From positions 62,001 to 126,000 of the forward strand of contig CAKTOF010000002.1 of the NCBI GenBank assembly GCA_934589675.1: 64,000 nt of DNA, in the 5' to 3' direction. The first letter of the stretch is position 1; each line of letters starts with the position of its first letter. Shown piece by piece: positions 42,020-49,654 of this stretch. This DNA comes from an uncultured Oscillospiraceae bacterium (GTDB lineage: Bacteria > Bacillota > Clostridia > Oscillospirales > Oscillospiraceae). Made by a program: the position numbers and the translations under genes. The notes under the pieces are model-generated. The model was not told the DNA's origin. It worked only from the letters and a program-made list of their open reading frames with translations, and searched no databases.

Positions 42020-42553
42020 ATGAACAAAACCGTTTCCCGCATTCTCTGGGTTCTGGCCGGCGTGCTTCTCATCGCCGCCGGTATTGTCTGCTTTGCCCGC
42101 CCGGGCGCAGCGCTGGACGGCATTTCGTGGCTGCTCGGCTTTGTGATGCTCGCCTCGGGCGTCGTCGACATCGTCATTTTCGCCTCCGCGCACGATCTCA
42201 TGTTCGGCTCGGGCTGGTTTTTGCTCGACGGCGTTCTGACGATCCTGCTCTCCATCTTCGTTCTGTGCAACCAGTGGTTCACCGTGCTGACGCTGCCGTT
42301 TATCCTCGGGATGTGGCTGCTGTTCTCCGGCGTCGGGATGTTCGTCGATTCGTTCGACCTGCACCGGCTCGGCGTGCGCGGCTGGGGCTGGTTCACGGCG
42401 CTCGGCATCGTCGAGGCCATCTGCGGCTTCCTCTCGTTCTGCGACCCGCTGGCAGGCGCGGCGGCGCTTGCGTGGATGGTCGGCATGTTCCTCATCCTTC
42501 AGGGCGTGGCAGCCATCGTCCGCGGCTGCTTCACCGGCCGGTTCTGGATGTAA
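42020..42553 (+). CDS. HdeD/DUF308 family membrane protein
   Basis: 177 residues with six hydrophobic segments in two-helix repeats (VLLIAAGIVCFARPGAAL, GISWLLGFVMLASGVVDI). The repeated 'G...R.G..L' pattern is that of DUF308/HdeD proteins, linked to acid or general stress in other bacteria. AAGGAGG lies before the ATG. It is next to hsp20, separated by a terminator, so joint stress control is possible but unproven. Confidence 0.88.
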   Translation: MNKTVSRILWVLAGVLLIAAGIVCFARPGAALDGISWLLGFVMLASGVVDIVIFASAHDLMFGSGWFLLDGVLTILLSIFVLCNQWFTVLTLPFILGMWLLFSGVGMFVDSFDLHRLGVRGWGWFTALGIVEAICGFLSFCDPLAGAAALAWMVGMFLILQGVAAIVRGCFTGRFWM

Positions 42554-42555
42554 CC

Positions 42556-42598
42556 AGAAAATCACCGGATGGCCAATGGCCGTCCGGTGATTCTTTTG
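42556..42598 (+). terminator. Terminator after the HdeD-like gene
   Basis: Stem ATCACCGGA / TCCGGTGAT extended by an inner GGCCA/TGGCC pair, with a T-rich tail. Confidence 0.85.
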
Positions 42599-42627
42599 CT
42601 CATCCGCAGCTATCGGAAATAGTGTGC

Positions 42628-42668
42628 AAAAAGCTCCATGCACCGCCGGTGCATGGAGCTTTTTCTTT
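42628..42668. terminator. Bidirectional terminator (histidine kinase side)
   Basis: Stem AAAAAGCTCCATGCACC / GGTGCATGGAGCTTTTT between the HdeD-like gene and the end of the kinase gene. Confidence 0.9.
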
Positions 42669-43963
42669 TATTCCGTTCCGCCCTGCACCGGGAGCATGAC
42701 CTGCACGCGGAATTCGCCGCCGGACGCGGAGAAATCGCACAGGCCGCCGCGGCGCTCGGCGATGGTCGCGATGCTCCGGCAGCCGTAGCCGTGACCCTCG
42801 CCGCGCGAGGAGACGGGAAGGCCGTCTTTGATCGCGACCGGCCCGCGGCAGGGGTTGCAGATCTCAATGAGCAGCTTGCCCACGCGCACGCCGCAGTAGA
42901 GCTTCACCCACCGCTGCGCCTCGGGCAGCTCTATGACGGCGCGCAGCGCGTTTTCCAGCGCATTTGAAATGATGGAGCACAGCTCCGTATCCGACACGGG
43001 CAGCTCCGGCGGGAGCTTTGCCTCGACCGTGAGCTTCACGCCCGTGCGCGCTGCGCGCTCGGAAAATGCCGAGCAGAGCAGATTGACCGTGTCGTTGTCG
43101 CAGAAGCGCTTCGGCGTGATGGTCTCAATGTCCGCCTGCACGCTGCGGATGTACGCCTCGGCCTGCTCGCTCTTGCCCGCAGAGAGCAGTCCCTCGATCA
43201 TATTGAGGTGGTGGCGCATATCGTGCTGATAGACAGCCGTCTGCGTCTCGCTCCGGCGCAGGGCGTCCATTTCCAGCTGCAACTGCCTGAGCTGCGACGA
43301 GAGCGCCGCGCCGAGCATCTCCGCCTGCGCGCGCCTTTGCATTTGGAAGTGATAGAGCGTCAGAAACGTCACATAGAACACGATGAGCACCGTCGGCAGG
43401 AACTCATTGAGCGCCGCGTAGCCGGAGTAGAGCGCGTCGGAGTAGATCGTCGTTGCGTAGTCAAACCCGTAATAGGCCACCGGAAGCCCGCCGAAGAGCA
43501 GCAGCGCCGACGGCGAGAGCGTCATGGCGTCGTTCGCCGCGCGGACAAAATAGCGCCGCAGCAGAATATACGCCGGCACGATGGCGAGCGTATAGCTGAT
43601 CTCCCCGGCGAGCACCGAGCCCGTGACTGCGCTGACGGTGACGTCGACCCAGCGCGGGATCTGGCAGCACAGATAGCCCGTACAGGTGGCAACGATGGCC
43701 ACGCCGACAGGCTTTTTCAGCAGGAAGATCAGCGCGAGCACAAGCGGGATGTGCGCAATGAGCGGATAGATCCGCTCGACCCTGTCCACGCCGAGCAGCG
43801 CCCAGAACACCGCCTGAACGAACAGGAACACCGGGCAGAGCACGTGCACGATGCTGCGCTCGCGCTGCGTGCGGCATCCGCCGGCAATGTCCACGCTCAG
43901 AAGCAGCCCGTAGATGAACACGAGTCCGTAATTGAACACGCCCAGCACTTCGACAGCCGTCAC
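42668..43963 (-). CDS. GHKL-type sensor histidine kinase (AgrC/LytS-like)
   Basis: 431 residues from a GTG that overlaps the regulator stop (GTGA). Six or seven membrane helices fill residues 1-~205. A coiled stretch follows, then the phospho-acceptor region YQHDMRHHLNMIEGLL near 245, and an ATPase domain with NALENALRAVI (N box) and GEGHGYGCRSI (G box). This is the AgrC-type class, which senses peptides or membrane state and pairs with LytTR regulators. It does so here with the gene just upstream. Confidence 0.92.
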   Translation of the reverse strand: MTAVEVLGVFNYGLVFIYGLLLSVDIAGGCRTQRERSIVHVLCPVFLFVQAVFWALLGVDRVERIYPLIAHIPLVLALIFLLKKPVGVAIVATCTGYLCCQIPRWVDVTVSAVTGSVLAGEISYTLAIVPAYILLRRYFVRAANDAMTLSPSALLLFGGLPVAYYGFDYATTIYSDALYSGYAALNEFLPTVLIVFYVTFLTLYHFQMQRRAQAEMLGAALSSQLRQLQLEMDALRRSETQTAVYQHDMRHHLNMIEGLLSAGKSEQAEAYIRSVQADIETITPKRFCDNDTVNLLCSAFSERAARTGVKLTVEAKLPPELPVSDTELCSIISNALENALRAVIELPEAQRWVKLYCGVRVGKLLIEICNPCRGPVAIKDGLPVSSRGEGHGYGCRSIATIAERRGGLCDFSASGGEFRVQVMLPVQGGTE

Positions 43964-44685
43964 GGCGCATCCCCCTCCCGGTCAAAGAGCAGCTTGAGAT
44001 AGTCCTTTTGCAGCTGCTGATACAAAAGGCGCGACACGGGCAGGCTCTGCCCTGAGAATGTCCGCACGCCGCTCTGCGACAGCTCCGCGACCTGCAGCAT
44101 ATTCACGATGTACGACCGGTGGACGCGCATGAACTCCGGCCGCGCGAGCAGCCGCCCCTCGTACTCCTTCAGCGCGCCCGTGACCTCGCGCACCTGTCCG
44201 TCCGTCAGGTTGAAATAGAGGTGCTTGCCGTTGACCTCCACATAGGTCAGGCTGGAAAACGGCACGCGGATGAACGTCCCGCCCGCGTGGAGCGTCAGCG
44301 CCTGCTCCGGCTGCTGCTCGCGCAGGAGCAGGCGGTCGAGGATCGGGTAGAGCGCCTTGGCGCGGATGGGCTTGAGCAGATATTCCATGGCGCGAACGCC
44401 GTAGCTCTCATAGGCAAAGCCGGGCGACGACGTCAGAAAGACGATCTCGGCCGCGTCGTCGAACGTACGGATCTCGCGCGCGGCGGCCATGCCGGACAGG
44501 CCGGGCATCATGACGTCGAGCAGGTAGAGCGTAAAGCGCTCATGCTGCGCCGCGTCGAGCAGCTCGCCCGCGGCGGAAAACGAGCGGAAGCGGACCGGAT
44601 GCCCGCGCTCTTCCTGCCACGCGTGAAGCAGCGCCGTGATCGAGGCAAGCTCCTCGGCCTGATCGTCGCAAACTGCGATGTACAT
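43960..44685 (-). CDS. LytTR-family response regulator
   Basis: 241 residues; GAGGGAG precedes the ATG. Receiver domain (1-~120) with the acidic pair CDDQ, the phospho-acceptor in YLLDVMMPGLSG and Lys in YLLKPI. The C-terminal LytTR domain (~140-235) has FSSLTYVEVNGKHLYFNL and FMRVHRSYIVNM, the typical DNA-contact strands. Such regulators bind paired direct repeats on one DNA face; a matching pair lies in the adjacent intergenic region. First gene of a two-gene unit with the kinase. Confidence 0.94.
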   Translation of the reverse strand: MYIAVCDDQAEELASITALLHAWQEERGHPVRFRSFSAAGELLDAAQHERFTLYLLDVMMPGLSGMAAAREIRTFDDAAEIVFLTSSPGFAYESYGVRAMEYLLKPIRAKALYPILDRLLLREQQPEQALTLHAGGTFIRVPFSSLTYVEVNGKHLYFNLTDGQVREVTGALKEYEGRLLARPEFMRVHRSYIVNMLQVAELSQSGVRTFSGQSLPVSRLLYQQLQKDYLKLLFDREGDAP

Positions 44686-44722
44686 GCTTCTGTCTCCCTC
44701 TTCTGTGTTTTATCCCACCGCT

Positions 44723-44751
44723 ATTCTATCACGGCGCCGCCCCGCTTTCCA
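44723..44751 (-). promoter_or_regulatory. Candidate promoter of the LytTR/kinase operon
   Basis: On the minus strand a weak TGGAAA and a good TAGAAT are 17 bases apart. The nearest edge of the direct repeats lies about 47 bases upstream of the predicted start, suggesting self-activation. Confidence 0.45.
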
Positions 44752-44762
44752 GCGCTGTGTTG

Positions 44763-44795
44763 CATTTCGTGTCGAAAAACCATACATTTCGTGTC
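44763..44795. promoter_or_regulatory. Paired 11-bp direct repeats, candidate LytTR binding site
   Basis: CATTTCGTGTC occurs at 44763-44773 and again at 44785-44795, exactly 22 bp apart (two helical turns). The copies are identical. They lie between the divergent LytTR regulator and the membrane/SLH protein genes. Confidence 0.7.
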
Positions 44796-44824
44796 TCCGG
44801 CGCTCCATGACCACAAAAAGCTGG

Positions 44825-44830
44825 TATTCT
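44825..44830 (+). promoter_or_regulatory. -10 box of the SLH operon promoter
   Basis: TATTCT lies 29 bases past the direct repeats. No recognisable -35 box is present (GCTCCA at the right place), as expected of an activator-dependent promoter. Confidence 0.4.
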
Positions 44831-44865
44831 TGCCTTACAAAACTAAGGAAGGAGTTGAGATCCCG

Positions 44866-45171
44866 ATGAATGCATGGTTTCCGTGGCTCATCGCGCTTTC
44901 CGGCACGTCGGCGCTCATCGCACTGTGGTTCCGGCAGGCGAATCTCCTGCTGCTGCGCCGCATGAAGATGGTCGAAGGCGCTGAGAGCCAGCTGGCCGCC
45001 AGCCGCCGCCGCGTCGCCCGCGTGCAGGACGATGCCGAGGCCCGCGCCGTCCTGACCCGCAGTGAAAACATCCGCCGCCAGGCCGTCGAGCACTATAACG
45101 ACGCCCTCAAGACGTTCTGGGTTCGCCTGCCTGCAAAAATTCTGGGATTTCAAGAAGTGACTGCATCATGA
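44866..45171 (+). CDS. Small membrane protein upstream of the SLH protein
   Basis: 101 residues; GGAAGGAG lies 11 bases before the ATG. One N-terminal transmembrane helix (WFPWLIALSGTSALIALWF), then a charged, likely helical region rich in R, A and E (QLAASRRRVARVQDDAEARA). No family recognised; the shape resembles LemA-like or coiled-coil anchor proteins. Its stop overlaps the start of the SLH gene (ATGA), so the two proteins are made together. Confidence 0.7.
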   Translation: MNAWFPWLIALSGTSALIALWFRQANLLLLRRMKMVEGAESQLAASRRRVARVQDDAEARAVLTRSENIRRQAVEHYNDALKTFWVRLPAKILGFQEVTAS

Positions 45172-47555
45172 AAAAGAGAATCCTCACCCTCACCCTCGTC
45201 CTGTGCATGCTTCTGTCCATTCTGCCGGTGACGGCGATGGCGGCAACTGTACAAGATCTGCTGGACGAGCTAGACACAACAACATTTAGCTATTTATACG
45301 ACGCGCAGCGCAGGCCCAGCATTCCGGAAAAGGCCGGAGCTTCCTTCAATTTGCACGGCCTTGACTTTCCACTCACCTCCACTGGCAGTCGTTATACCTA
45401 CTGTAAGAGCAGTTGGACACTTACGCGTGTTGGCTCTTATGCCGATTTCAAGAACACGCATACTCCCTCTAGCAGCATGACGGATATTATCAGCCTTGTT
45501 GAAAACGCGTACGCATCCGCAAATCTCACTGCTGATACCGTTCTTATTCATGAATTGAAAGAAAACGGCAACCATGTCGCCTACGGCGTCGTCATTGCTT
45601 ATACGTCCGGCAGTAATGGTTACGCCGCCTTTTTAGGCGATACGCATTACAATGGCACTGGTTACTTTCTCTCAAAGACCGCATTGGACACCACACAGTC
45701 TTATGATGTCTATGCGAATATGATTGCAACGGATTTCGTGCAGGATATTGCTCTCGATACGGTCGGCACGTACGACTTTGGTGCCAAACCCAGCGGCTAT
45801 GATGCTAGCACGCTCTCTCACGAGTTCACCGTCACTAATGTCGGCACTGTTGCAACTGGCAAGATGAACATTACCGTCACCGACAGCAACGACCATTCTA
45901 TCGACACGTTTGTTGTTAGCCCGAATCAGCTTGCATCCATCGAGTCGCAGAATGGGACTCACAAGTTCGCCGTCACGCCGAAAGCCGGCTTGGCCGCTGG
46001 TACTTACAACGCAACCATTACGGTCAACGGCGACAACGTCACCCCCAAGTCCTTCAACGTCAAATTTGTCGTTACCGAAGCTCTCACCCCGGCCATCACG
46101 CTTAACCAGTCGAACATTGACTTTGGCTCCGCGACCGTCGGCTACTCGGCTGCTCCGGCTGCGCAGACCGTCACCGTTACGAGCACCGGCACTGCCGCGA
46201 CCGGCGAACTGACTGTCTCTGTAGACAACACCAGCGACTTCAACGTTTCCCCCGCGACGATCGCTTCCCTTAATGCAAGCACCGAAAGCACTGGCAAAAC
46301 CGCTTCCATCACCGTCCAGCCGAAGACCGGCCTCGCTGTCGGCGAGCACAACGCGACTGTCACGGTCCGCGGCACCGGAGTCACGCCCCAGTCCTTCAAC
46401 GTCAAATTTGTCGTCTCTGAAGCCCCCAAGGCAGTCCTCGTTTTTGGCGACAGCACAAGGGGCATCGGCTGCACGCTGAAGGAAGGTTATACCAACCCCG
46501 ACCCCTTGGTTATCCCGCTCAAGAACAGCAGTGACGTCGCTGCCAATATTACCAGCTTCTCGGTTGAGGGCGAAGATACGATCTTTACTGTCTCGGCCAA
46601 GCCGAGTACGGTCGGTGCCAACAGCTCCGTCGACCTCACCATCACCCCGAAGACCGGCCTGACCGTCGGTAAACACACCGGCAAGATCACCCTCGAGGGC
46701 AACTTCACCAAGCAGACGCTCGACATCGAGATCAAAGTCGAAGCCAAGCCCTCCGAGCCTGTCTACACCCCGTCCTACGCCGTCACGGCCGCCTCTGCTG
46801 AGCACGGCACCGTCGCGCTGAGCGCGAAAAGCGCCTACGCGGGCAGCGCCGTGACCGTTACGGTCACGCCGGACGAAGGCTATGCCCTCTCCTCCCTGAC
46901 CGCCGCCACCCGCTCGGGCGCAAATGTGGCCCTCACCGACCTCGGCAGCGGCCGCTACCGCTTCACGATGCCCGCCTCCGACGTCACCGTCACGGCCGCC
47001 TTCGCCGCGGGTGAGAAGATCGCTCGCTTTGTCGACGTCCCCGTCGGCTCGACGTTCTTCGACGCCGTCGAGTGGGCCGCCGCGAAGGGCGTCACGACCG
47101 GCACGACCGACACGACCTTCTCTCCCGCAAACGCCTGCACCCGCGGCCAGATCGTCACCTTCCTCTGGCGCGCCTTCGGCTCGCCCGAGCCCAAGACGGC
47201 CGCCTGCCCGTTCTCGGACGTCGCGGAGGATTCCTTCTGCTACAAGGCCGTCCTCTGGGCTGTTGAAAACGGCATCACGACCGGCACGACCGACACGACC
47301 TTCTCGCCGAACGTGCCCTGCACCCGCGCGCAGGCCGTCACGCTGCTCTACCGCGCCGTCGGCTCCCCGGCCGTCTCCGGCACGAGCGGCTTCGCCGATG
47401 TTCCGGCCGGCGCATACTGCGGCAGCGCCGTGACATGGGCCGTCGAAAAGGGCGTCACGACCGGCACGACCGACGGCCTCTTCGCCCCGGGCGTCAACTG
47501 CAACCGCGGCCAGATCGTCGCGTTCCTCTTCCGCGCGCTCTTTGCGCAGAAGTGA
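45168..47555 (+). CDS. Secreted S-layer homology (SLH) protein with Ig/ASH-like repeats
   Basis: 795 residues. Signal peptide 1-~25 (cut after AMA). Residues ~26-190 are a domain I do not recognise. Three related beta-sandwich repeats follow at about 193-305, 306-420 and 421-528, each ending like FNVKFVV or DIEIKV and containing 'TPKTGL..G.....TV' strands as in ASH/choice-of-anchor domains. Residues ~530-615 form a 'bacterial repeat' (TPDEGYALSSL, MPASDVTVTAAF). Three SLH domains end the protein (FVDVPVGSTFFDAVEWAAAKG and two more, with TTGTTDTTFSP). SLH domains bind pyruvylated wall polysaccharide. The 5' part has lower GC and different codons than the SLH part. Confidence 0.92.
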   Translation: MKKRILTLTLVLCMLLSILPVTAMAATVQDLLDELDTTTFSYLYDAQRRPSIPEKAGASFNLHGLDFPLTSTGSRYTYCKSSWTLTRVGSYADFKNTHTPSSSMTDIISLVENAYASANLTADTVLIHELKENGNHVAYGVVIAYTSGSNGYAAFLGDTHYNGTGYFLSKTALDTTQSYDVYANMIATDFVQDIALDTVGTYDFGAKPSGYDASTLSHEFTVTNVGTVATGKMNITVTDSNDHSIDTFVVSPNQLASIESQNGTHKFAVTPKAGLAAGTYNATITVNGDNVTPKSFNVKFVVTEALTPAITLNQSNIDFGSATVGYSAAPAAQTVTVTSTGTAATGELTVSVDNTSDFNVSPATIASLNASTESTGKTASITVQPKTGLAVGEHNATVTVRGTGVTPQSFNVKFVVSEAPKAVLVFGDSTRGIGCTLKEGYTNPDPLVIPLKNSSDVAANITSFSVEGEDTIFTVSAKPSTVGANSSVDLTITPKTGLTVGKHTGKITLEGNFTKQTLDIEIKVEAKPSEPVYTPSYAVTAASAEHGTVALSAKSAYAGSAVTVTVTPDEGYALSSLTAATRSGANVALTDLGSGRYRFTMPASDVTVTAAFAAGEKIARFVDVPVGSTFFDAVEWAAAKGVTTGTTDTTFSPANACTRGQIVTFLWRAFGSPEPKTAACPFSDVAEDSFCYKAVLWAVENGITTGTTDTTFSPNVPCTRAQAVTLLYRAVGSPAVSGTSGFADVPAGAYCGSAVTWAVEKGVTTGTTDGLFAPGVNCNRGQIVAFLFRALFAQK

Positions 47556-47575
47556 TCCGCAATCCATGACCCGTC

Positions 47576-47614
47576 AAAAGCGGCGAAAGCCATTCGGTTT
47601 TCGCCGCTTTTTCT
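47576..47614 (+). terminator. Terminator after the SLH gene
   Basis: Stem AAAGCGGCGAAA / TTTCGCCGCTTT with a T tail. Confidence 0.9.
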
Positions 47615-47653
47615 TGAGACGAACACATCCGACCCGTACAAAAGGAGCCAATT

Positions 47654-48628
47654 ATGCAATACGACATTCCCGAGCTGACCGACGGCTGGGACAAAACATT
47701 CCCGCGCTGCATCCTTGTCAGCCACCGAAAGGCCGTGTTCTGCAACCGCTTCGGCATCCGGCTCGCTGCCGACGTCTATGCGCCGCTGCGCTCGTCCGGC
47801 CCGCTGCCCGCCGTCGCGGTCTGCGGCCCGTTCGGCGCGGTAAAGGAGCAGGCCGCGGGGCTGTACGCGCAGTCGCTCGCCGTGCGCGGGTTTCTCACCG
47901 TCGCGTTCGATCCGTCCTACACGGGCGAGAGCGGCGGGCTTCCGCGCTGCGTCGCCTCGCCGGACATCAACGTTGAGGATCTCTGCGCCGCCGTCGACTT
48001 TCTCTCCATCCAGCCGAACGTCGACCATGCGCGCATCTGCGTCCTCGGCATCGGCGGCTGGGGCGGCATGGCGCTGGCCGCCGCGGCGCTCGACCCGCGC
48101 ATCCGCGCGGCGGTCACATCGTCGATGTGCGACATGACCCGCCAGATCACAAACGGCCTCTTCGAGGCCGAGGACTCTGAGCAGAATCGCCTTGAAAAGC
48201 GCAAAAAGCTCGCTGCGCAGCGCACATATGACTTCGCCCTCGGCACCTGCGCCCGCGGCGGCATCGCCGATCCGCTCCCGCCGGACGCGCCGGACTTTCT
48301 GCGCGATTACCACGACTACTTCAAGACGCCGCGCGGCTATCACCCACGCGCGCCGCTCTCCGGCAGCGGCTGGTGCGAGACGGCGCAGCTGTCGTTTCTG
48401 GGCGCGGATCTGCTGCACAGCATCGCCGAGATCCGCTCCGCCGTTCTGATGATCCACGGCGAAAAGGCGCACTCGTGCTACTTCACCCGCAGCGCCTATG
48501 CGCTCCTGCGCGGCGAAAACAAGCAGCTCCTGCTGATCCCCGACGCCGTCCACACCGACCTCTACGACCGCACGGACATCATCCCGTTCGACACCATCGA
48601 GCGCTTCCTGCGCAGCAGCATACAATAG
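47654..48628 (+). CDS. Alpha/beta hydrolase-fold protein (YcjY/S15-like), nucleophile apparently missing
   Basis: 324 residues; AAAAGGAG before the ATG. The fold is clear: NRFGIRLAADVYAPL, VAVCGPFGAVKEQAAGLYA, LTVAFDPSYTGESGG, and a late AVLMIHGEKAHSC segment with a His near the end (PDAVHTDLYD). At the nucleophile elbow the sequence is GIGGWGGMAL, whereas catalytic members have Ser or Cys at the third position. With Gly there, hydrolysis by the usual route is unlikely unless another residue serves. Substrate unknown. Single gene. Confidence 0.75.
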   Translation: MQYDIPELTDGWDKTFPRCILVSHRKAVFCNRFGIRLAADVYAPLRSSGPLPAVAVCGPFGAVKEQAAGLYAQSLAVRGFLTVAFDPSYTGESGGLPRCVASPDINVEDLCAAVDFLSIQPNVDHARICVLGIGGWGGMALAAAALDPRIRAAVTSSMCDMTRQITNGLFEAEDSEQNRLEKRKKLAAQRTYDFALGTCARGGIADPLPPDAPDFLRDYHDYFKTPRGYHPRAPLSGSGWCETAQLSFLGADLLHSIAEIRSAVLMIHGEKAHSCYFTRSAYALLRGENKQLLLIPDAVHTDLYDRTDIIPFDTIERFLRSSIQ

Positions 48629-48629
48629 G

Positions 48630-48669
48630 AAGACCCCGGCCGCCGGTTCTGACCGGCAGCCGGGGTCTT
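48630..48669. terminator. Bidirectional terminator between convergent genes
   Basis: Stem AAGACCCCGGC / GCCGGGGTCTT; lies between the alpha/beta hydrolase and the amidohydrolase. Confidence 0.8.
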
Positions 48670-48671
48670 GT

Positions 48672-49640
48672 TCACAGCTGCATCCTAAGCGCGCGGATCC
48701 CGTTTTCCGCGGCGATGCCGCGCTGCTGCTCGACGGACAGCGGAAGGCTCCGGAGAAATTCCACGCCGCTTGCGGCGCGCTCCATGGGATAGTCCGAGCC
48801 GAACAGGATGCGCTCTGCGCCCATGACGCTCCGGGTGCACGCAAATGCCGCGGGGTCGAACTGGCCGCTTGTCGTGACGTAGAAATTGTTGCGGAGATAG
48901 TAGTCGATCCCGTGCGCGCACTGCCCGCCGGAGCGAGCCGGGTCGCCGCCCATGCGCTTTGCGACGAACGGGAGGCCCTCGCCCAGATGGCCGAGCACGA
49001 AGCGGATGTCCGGGCAGCGGTCGTACACCCCGGCCAGCTGCATTTTCACGACCGTGAGCATCGTGTCGGCCGCGTAGCCGAGGCCGCCCCACAGCGCGGG
49101 CGGGCCGCCCTGATATTCGGCCATATTCGGCGCCGTCGGATGGATGTAGACCGGGATGGCCAGCCGGTTCGCCTCCTCCAGAATCGGCGCGAACATCGGA
49201 TCGTCCAGCCGCTGCCGGATCCCGAAGTTCGAGTAGACGTTCCAGCCGAGAAAGCCGAGCTCCTGCACGCATCGGCGAAGCTCCTCCGCCGCCGCTGCCG
49301 GCGCGCGCACCGGCAGCGCCGCCCATCCGAGGAACCGGCCCGGATGGCGCTGCATCACCTCATACACCGCGTCATTTACGCGCCGCGCGACGGCGACGGC
49401 CCGCTCCGGCTCAAGCGCCTCGATGCCGGCCGAATGGCTGAGCACCTGCATGTCGATGCCGCAGCGGTCCATATCCGCAAGCCGCACGTCGATCCGCGAG
49501 AGCGTCAGGTTCTCCAGCGGGCCGGCCGGCGGCCCGCCCGGTGCGTCGCCCGCCGTCTCGTCGTGATTGTCCCGGTTGACGAGCGCACGCAGCGAAAACG
49601 TGTCATCCAGGCAGTAATGTGCCTCAAAATCAATGAGCAT
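48672..49640 (-). CDS. Amidohydrolase_2 family protein, decarboxylase-like
   Basis: 322 residues from the ATG at 49640 (GGGAGGG upstream). TIM-barrel metal-site motifs: an N-terminal E-x-H (FEAHYC) in place of the usual H-x-H, then VYIHPTAPN, GHLGEGLPF and LFGSDYPME carrying the later His and Asp ligands. The E-x-H version is known from ACMSD-group decarboxylases such as gamma-resorcylate decarboxylase, so the reaction may be reversible decarboxylation of an aromatic or cyclic acid. Substrate inferred only. It lies 14 bases downstream of the substrate-binding lipoprotein gene. Confidence 0.82.
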   Translation of the reverse strand: MLIDFEAHYCLDDTFSLRALVNRDNHDETAGDAPGGPPAGPLENLTLSRIDVRLADMDRCGIDMQVLSHSAGIEALEPERAVAVARRVNDAVYEVMQRHPGRFLGWAALPVRAPAAAAEELRRCVQELGFLGWNVYSNFGIRQRLDDPMFAPILEEANRLAIPVYIHPTAPNMAEYQGGPPALWGGLGYAADTMLTVVKMQLAGVYDRCPDIRFVLGHLGEGLPFVAKRMGGDPARSGGQCAHGIDYYLRNNFYVTTSGQFDPAAFACTRSVMGAERILFGSDYPMERAASGVEFLRSLPLSVEQQRGIAAENGIRALRMQL

Positions 49641-49654
49641 CTTATCCCTCCCGC

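Noticed and set aside
45672..47567. Minus-strand frame opposite the SLH protein
   Set aside because: Antisense artefact; the plus strand has a signal peptide and three SLH domains.
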